10,270 nucleotides of DNA, taken from the NCBI GenBank assembly GCA_003157715.1, contig PMKK01000124.1, positions 7,589 to 17,858 of the forward strand, read 5' to 3'. Shown here in pieces: positions 6,435 through 10,270 of this stretch. Source of the DNA: Actinomycetota bacterium (GTDB taxonomy: Bacteria > Actinomycetota > Thermoleophilia > UBA2241). A model generated the notes under the pieces. That model made no database searches. It saw only the letters and a list, made by a program, of their open reading frames with translations, and was not told the DNA's origin. Made by a program: the position numbers and the translations under genes. Numbering within the stretch: the first letter of the stretch is position 1; every line of letters begins with the position of its first letter.

Positions 6435-8048
6435 CTGACCAGCCTCCTTCTGGCCAAACTCAGCCTTGTCGGCGTGCTCGCCACCTTCTTGTCGGTGTTC
6501 GTCGGGATGCCGCGCGCGACGACGGCCCGGCGCATCGTCTTCGGCGCTCTGGTCGTCTTCAGCGCCCTGCTTGCCGTGTTCTCGTTTGACGCGCTGCGCT
6601 CGACCGGCGGCAGCGCCAGCCGGCTCGCCCACCACCTGCCGCTGCTCGGCGCGGTCGGCCTGGGCGGCCTCGTGTTCCTCGCCGCCGCCACCTGGCTCGC
6701 CTGGCGCTACCCTGAGTGGGCCATGCCCGCCGTGATCATCCTGGCGCCGCTGCGTATCGCCCTCGCGCTGGGTTCGAGCACGAGCAACCTGCTCGTGCCG
6801 CTCTACCTCCTGCTCATCGCGATCGCCATCGCCGAGATGGTGGTGCGCGACCGGCTGGCGCTGCCCGCCGGTTGGCGGCCCGATCCCGTGCGCATCGCGC
6901 TCGCGGTGATGATCGCGGTCATCGGTCTCTCGTCGCTGTGGGTCGGCCAGAACTACGCGCCGCACCCCAAGGCGTTCGGCGACGCGCTCATCGAGCTCTT
7001 TGCCTTCTTCCTGCCGTTCGGAGTCCTCTACTACGTGATCTACCGCTACGCGACCGACGCGCGGCATCTCGCGCGCCTGCTGGTCGCCCTCGTGGGCGCC
7101 GGAGCGGCGATGGCCGCGCTCGGCATCGTGCAGTACCCCACGCATCTGATCATCATGAACCGGGCCGGCGTCGAGAAAGCACTCACCCTCGAGCACACCT
7201 TCCGCGCCAACGCTCTGTTCTGGGACCCCAACATGTTCGGCCGCTTCCTGGTGCTGATCATGATCGTCGGTACGGCCCTGTTTGCGACCGCCCGCCTGCG
7301 CGGCACCGCCCAGGGACGGCGGTACTCGCTCTGGCTCGGGGGCACCGTTCTGCTGGCCGCCATCGCCTTCGCCGTGACGTTCTCGCGTTCGAGCGTGGCG
7401 GGACTGGCGACCGGTGCCCTGGTCCTGGAGATGGCCTGGCTGGGCCGCCGCAAGGGCATGATCGCGGTCATCGCCACCATACTCATCCTGGCCGTCGGCA
7501 TCGGCGGCATCACCGTGCTGCGCCACCAGAAGGGCATGCCCTACAGGTTCGACACGACCCGGGGCCTCAACAAGCTCACGGGGGGTCGCGTCTACCTGAT
7601 CAAGACCGGCGTGCGGATGTTCGAGCACCATCCCGTCGCGGGTGTCGGGCTGGGCGGGTTCCCGCTGGCATACGCCCACTACCGCACGACCCACGCGGCC
7701 GTGCTCAGCCTGCGCGACAGCCACACGACGGTGGTGACGGTGGCCGCCGAACAAGGTCTGATCGGGCTGGCCGCGTTCGCCGCCCTGCTCGCGACGTTCT
7801 TTGCCACCACCCTGCGCAAACGGCGCTTCGGCGCCGATCGGCGCCTCTATCTCTGGCAGGCCGCCCTGGTCGCCGGCGTGCTCGCCATCTTCGTGCATTC
7901 CCTTACCTACAACGCCTTCTTCGAAGACCCGTACATGTGGATCTTTATGGCGCTGGCGTCGGCCACGGCCACCCGCGTCGTCAGCCCGCCGTCGGCCGTC
8001 GGGCAGGCTCTCACCGGCTCCTCAGACCCGGTAGCGTCCGCCGACTAG
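6435..8048 (+). CDS. O-antigen ligase/polymerase-like membrane protein (Wzy_C family)
   Basis: About 537 residues with roughly ten to twelve hydrophobic helices, of the Wzy/WaaL type that polymerises or transfers undecaprenyl-linked glycan on the outer face of the membrane. Family-like features are the external-loop segment ANALFWDPNMFGRFL (W263, D264, N266) and FSRSS after a helix. The large loop has GGR (R385), then FEHHPVAGVGLGGFP (H398 to P410) and DSHTTVVTVAAEQGLIGLAAF, with H430 at the position of the conserved loop histidine. The start is uncertain. The first helix (TSLLLAKLSLVGVLATFL) is complete only if translation begins at CTG 6435, which has a Shine-Dalgarno-like AGGTAGG. GTG 6474 would cut that helix short. 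The upstream ATG 6255 would add an Arg/Pro-rich stretch that overlaps the dehydratase repeats and looks non-genuine. It is the last gene of the plus-strand cassette, starting eight bases after the dehydratase stop. Polymerase and ligase cannot be separated from sequence alone. Confidence 0.85.
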   Translation: MTSLLLAKLSLVGVLATFLSVFVGMPRATTARRIVFGALVVFSALLAVFSFDALRSTGGSASRLAHHLPLLGAVGLGGLVFLAAATWLAWRYPEWAMPAVIILAPLRIALALGSSTSNLLVPLYLLLIAIAIAEMVVRDRLALPAGWRPDPVRIALAVMIAVIGLSSLWVGQNYAPHPKAFGDALIELFAFFLPFGVLYYVIYRYATDARHLARLLVALVGAGAAMAALGIVQYPTHLIIMNRAGVEKALTLEHTFRANALFWDPNMFGRFLVLIMIVGTALFATARLRGTAQGRRYSLWLGGTVLLAAIAFAVTFSRSSVAGLATGALVLEMAWLGRRKGMIAVIATILILAVGIGGITVLRHQKGMPYRFDTTRGLNKLTGGRVYLIKTGVRMFEHHPVAGVGLGGFPLAYAHYRTTHAAVLSLRDSHTTVVTVAAEQGLIGLAAFAALLATFFATTLRKRRFGADRRLYLWQAALVAGVLAIFVHSLTYNAFFEDPYMWIFMALASATATRVVSPPSAVGQALTGSSDPVASAD

Positions 8049-8072
8049 AAGCGCGCTGCCCCGGACCTGGTC

Positions 8073-8104
8073 GCGGCTGCGCGACGTTCACGCCGCGCAG
8101 CCGC
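8073..8104. terminator. Perfect 11-bp hairpin between convergent genes
   Basis: Bases 8073-8083 pair fully with 8094-8104 around a 10-base loop. The hairpin fills the space between the polymerase stop (8046-8048) and the stop codon of the repeat-protein gene (8105-8107). No T-tract follows on either strand, so it is not a textbook intrinsic terminator. Its position fits a bidirectional terminator or transcript-end stabiliser. Confidence 0.5.
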
Positions 8105-10270
8105 TCACTGAGTCGCGATGGCCACGGTGCAGACCTTGTAGCCCGCTTCGCTGTTTCCGGCGTTGTCGATCGAGTAGTAGCCGATGGTGTGCAGGCCGTC
8201 GTTGGAGTGGTTCACCGGCGCCGGCACGACCACCGTAGTGCCCGTCTGCCAGGGGCCACCGTCGACCTGATACCAGGTCTGGCCGACGCCCGAGAACGTG
8301 TCGTGACCGGTGAGATGCACGGTCACCGCACTCGCCTGCGGACCGTGGGGGGCATCGTCGGTGGTCGACGGCCGCGAGGTGTCGATCAGGACGCTGCACG
8401 ACTTCTCGTTTTCGACTATGCCCGCTGCGTTGACGGACCGGTAGTAGACGGTCACCTGCGTACTGCCGCCGCCGCGCTTCCAGGCCGTGGTGAACGGCAC
8501 GGCGTTGCCCGTCTGCCAATGGACATCGTCGCCGATGCTGTACTGCGTCGTCGTGTCGCCGCCCGACACGTCCGAGGCCGTCAGCCGCAGCGTGAAGGGC
8601 ACCGCATGCCAGGCGCTGCCGGCGTTGTCGACCGTGACCGGCTGCTGCGTCTCGATCTTGACCGTGCAGCCGTGCACGTCTTCGGTGGTTCCCAGGCAGT
8701 CGACCGAGTAGTAGTCGATCGTGTGCACGCGGTCGTTGCTGCCGTCGCTGGGCGCCGGGATCGTCACCGACGTGCCGCTCGCCCAGTCGCCTCCGTCGAC
8801 GCGGTACTCGGTCTGCCGCACGCCGCAACCGGCATCGGTCGCCGTAAGGTCGACCGTCACGGGCGCGCTGTGCCAGGCCATGTCGGCGCCCGACTGAGTG
8901 GTCGTCGGAGCCGTGGCGTCGATCTTGACGGTGCAGCTTCTGGCGGTCTCCGTGTTGCCGGCGGTATCGGTGGAGCGGTACTGGATCGTGCGGACGCCGT
9001 CGTTTGAGCCGTCCACGGGCGCCGGGATGGTCACCGACGTGCCGCTCGTCCAACCGGCGCCGTCGACGTTGTACTGGGTCGAGGCCACGTGGCTCGAGGC
9101 GTCGGTGGCCGTGAAGTCCACGACGACCGCGGCGTGGTGCCAGGCGCCGTCGGCGCCGGTCTCGCTGGTCACCGGCGCGGTGGCGTCGATGTGGACGACG
9201 CAGGTGCCGGTGCTGCTCGCGTTGCCGGCGAGGTCGAGGGCGCGATACTCGTAGGTCTGGGCGCCGTCGCCCGAGCCGTCGCTGGGAGCGGCCACGACGA
9301 AGGCGCTGCCGGCGGCCTCGAGCCAGGTCTGCGCGCCCTGCGGGCGGTACTGCGTCCTGGCCACCCCCGAGCCGCCCGGATCGGCCGCCGTCAGGGTCAC
9401 CGTGACGTTCTGGTCGTGCCAGGCGCCATCGGCGTCGTCTGAAACGGTCGGCGCCGTGGTGTCGATATTGACGTAGCCGGTGCGCGTCGTCTCGGCGTTG
9501 CCGGCGCTGTCCGTGGACCAGTAGGTGATCGCGTGACTGCCCGAGCCCGAGACGATGAATGCACCGCCGTAGGTCTGCCGACCGCCGCCGTCGAGCGTGC
9601 AGCAGGTCGAGAGCAGGCCGGACTGAGCATCCGTGGCGAGCAGGGTCACCGTCTGCGAAGCGGTCTTGATCCAGCCGCTCGTGGCGCTCGCCGCCAGGCC
9701 GCCGGCCGTGGTGGTCGGCGCCGTGATGTCGACGTTGACGTACCCGGTGTTGGTCGCCTCGGTCATGCCGACCGCGTCCACGGACCAGTAGGTGACCACA
9801 TGCTGGCCGTCCGCGGAGATCGTGAACGGGCCGCTGTAGGATCGCCGGCCGCCGCCGTCGAGGGTGTAGTAGGTCGCCGCCACGCCGGAGAGGCTGTCGT
9901 TGGCGTCGAGACTGACGAGCTGCGGCGTGTTCTGCCAGCCCGAATGGTTGTCGGCAGCGAGGCCCGTGGCCACGGTGACCGGCGCTACGGTATCGATGTT
10001 GACGAAGCCGACGTGCGGGCCTTCGACGTCGCCCACGTTGTCGACGGACCAGTACGTCACCCGATGACGTCCGGCCCCGCTCACGGTGAACGCCGCGCCG
10101 TAGGTCTGGCGAGAGCCGCCGTCCAGTGTGTAGTAGGTCGCGTTGACGCCCGAGCCCGCGCCGTCGCTTGCCGTCAGGCTGACGACCCGGCTGCCCGTCT
10201 GCCAGCCGGAGTGATTGTCCGGCTGCAGGCCCGTCGCGGCGGTCTGCGGTCCCTGGGTGTCGATCTTCAC
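8105..10270 (-). CDS. Large extracellular OmpL47/Ig-like repeat protein (5'-truncated, C-terminal part)
   Basis: The C-terminal 721 residues of a longer protein; the frame is open through the right edge, so the true start and any signal peptide are outside. Nearly all of it is eight tandem domains of 88-92 residues, each opening with a V-x-I-D-x-x-x-P strand. Each also has an LTAxD strand, a Y-x-x-DGG turn, a V-T-Y-W-S or T-I-x-Y-Y-S strand and a D-x-AGN turn. This is the OmpL47-type/Ig-like beta-sandwich pattern found in bacterial surface and secreted proteins. Domains 1-3 and 4-8 form two subfamilies. The protein stops six residues after the last domain (VAIATQ), with no LPXTG motif, no membrane helix and no obvious sorting domain. 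If it is cell-bound, the anchor must be N-terminal or non-covalent. It may be an adhesin, a stalk or the spacer of an enzyme whose catalytic part lies upstream; the sequence here cannot decide. It is convergent with the glycan cassette. Confidence 0.88.
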   Translation of the reverse strand: MKIDTQGPQTAATGLQPDNHSGWQTGSRVVSLTASDGAGSGVNATYYTLDGGSRQTYGAAFTVSGAGRHRVTYWSVDNVGDVEGPHVGFVNIDTVAPVTVATGLAADNHSGWQNTPQLVSLDANDSLSGVAATYYTLDGGGRRSYSGPFTISADGQHVVTYWSVDAVGMTEATNTGYVNVDITAPTTTAGGLAASATSGWIKTASQTVTLLATDAQSGLLSTCCTLDGGGRQTYGGAFIVSGSGSHAITYWSTDSAGNAETTRTGYVNIDTTAPTVSDDADGAWHDQNVTVTLTAADPGGSGVARTQYRPQGAQTWLEAAGSAFVVAAPSDGSGDGAQTYEYRALDLAGNASSTGTCVVHIDATAPVTSETGADGAWHHAAVVVDFTATDASSHVASTQYNVDGAGWTSGTSVTIPAPVDGSNDGVRTIQYRSTDTAGNTETARSCTVKIDATAPTTTQSGADMAWHSAPVTVDLTATDAGCGVRQTEYRVDGGDWASGTSVTIPAPSDGSNDRVHTIDYYSVDCLGTTEDVHGCTVKIETQQPVTVDNAGSAWHAVPFTLRLTASDVSGGDTTTQYSIGDDVHWQTGNAVPFTTAWKRGGGSTQVTVYYRSVNAAGIVENEKSCSVLIDTSRPSTTDDAPHGPQASAVTVHLTGHDTFSGVGQTWYQVDGGPWQTGTTVVVPAPVNHSNDGLHTIGYYSIDNAGNSEAGYKVCTVAIATQ
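8126..9472 (-). repeat. Ig-like domains 4-8, subfamily B (AWH.../single Cys)
   Basis: Five units, at 9197-9472, 8930-9196, 8663-8929, 8393-8662 and 8126-8392. Domains 4-7 share an AWH motif near residue 20. Most have the pattern W-x-x-GTSVTIPAPxDGSNDG with a T-I-x-Y-Y strand. All five have one cysteine in the last strand (residues 357, 446, 535, 625 and 714), absent from domains 1-3. Domains 5 and 6 are nearly identical around the TSVTIPAP strand at both DNA and protein level. Domain 7 is the most divergent, and domain 8 lacks the AWH motif. Confidence 0.85.
9473..10270 (-). repeat. Ig-like domains 1-3, subfamily A (GW.../YYTLDGG)
   Basis: Three units, at 10004-10270, 9740-10003 and 9473-9739 (residues 1-89, 90-177 and 178-266 of the visible part). 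They share a SGW motif, a TYYTLDGG turn and VTYWSVD. They end in G-F/Y with no cysteine in the last strand. Domain 3 has CC (223-224) where domains 1 and 2 have YY. The first unit touches the window edge, so more copies may lie beyond. Confidence 0.85.

Noticed and set aside
5964..7898. Minus-strand open frame of 644 codons opposite the polymerase-like gene
   Set aside because: It is rich in Gly, Glu, Gln, His and Arg, the typical complement of a hydrophobic membrane-protein gene, and it also crosses two real plus-strand genes.
6716..9007. Plus-strand open frame of 763 codons, the longest on that strand
   Set aside because: It runs through the out-of-frame polymerase gene, the convergent hairpin and the antisense of the repeat protein. 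Its repeats merely mirror the minus-strand domains.
8088..9053. Minus-strand open frame of 321 codons in another frame of the repeat gene
   Set aside because: It is an Arg/His-rich out-of-frame shadow; the correct frame shows eight regular domains.
8126..10270. CRISPR array or DNA satellite suggested by the repeated sequence
   Set aside because: The periodicity is about 267 bases, in frame, with protein-level conservation and drifting codons, so it is a domain repeat and not short direct repeats with spacers.

Overview
This is a high-GC bacterial window with very strong third-position G/C bias. I read it as an actinobacterium-like genome, probably an uncultured or environmental lineage. Three things point that way: a TTGGTC-N17-TAGCGT type promoter, frequent GTG/TTG (and possibly CTG) starts, and a giant extracellular protein built of OmpL47/Ig-like repeats of the kind seen in Thermoleophilia/Coriobacteriia-type genomes. 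The phylum is inferred; no rRNA or marker gene is present to prove it.

Layout. (1) 1-1851, minus strand: a DedA-family membrane protein followed 28 bases later by homoserine kinase (thrB). The thrB reading frame continues without a stop through an Ala/Ser/Gly/Pro linker into the N-terminus of an archease domain, then runs off the left edge, so it appears to be a ThrB-archease fusion. (2) 1852-2035: a divergent control region with a good plus-strand promoter. (3) 2036-8048, plus strand: four closely spaced genes. They encode a DegT/DnrJ/EryC1/StrS sugar aminotransferase, a DUF354 protein (GT-B-like), a membrane-anchored WbpM/PglF/CapD-type nucleotide-sugar 4,6-dehydratase with an unusual repetitive C-terminal tail, and an O-antigen ligase/polymerase-like membrane protein. 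(4) 8049-8104: a convergent intergenic region holding a perfect 11-bp hairpin. (5) 8105-10270, minus strand: the C-terminal 721 residues of a large repeat protein with eight tandem domains of about 89 residues. It enters from beyond the right edge.

How it fits together. The plus-strand cassette looks like part of a surface-glycan locus. The dehydratase would make a 4-keto-6-deoxy nucleotide sugar, the aminotransferase would aminate a keto sugar, DUF354 may be a glycosyltransferase-like or epimerase-like enzyme, and the Wzy/WaaL-like protein would polymerise or transfer lipid-linked glycan. The divergent DedA protein belongs to a family that includes undecaprenyl-phosphate recycling translocases, which would suit a glycan locus. 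The repeat protein is a plausible surface or secreted product, possibly a substrate of the same envelope system (inference).

No mobile element, CRISPR array, tRNA or rRNA was seen. The most notable points are the ThrB-archease fusion, the hairpin and 25-codon bridging ORF before the dehydratase, the repetitive dehydratase tail, the likely CTG start of the polymerase gene, and the two-subfamily repeat protein with its cysteine pattern.
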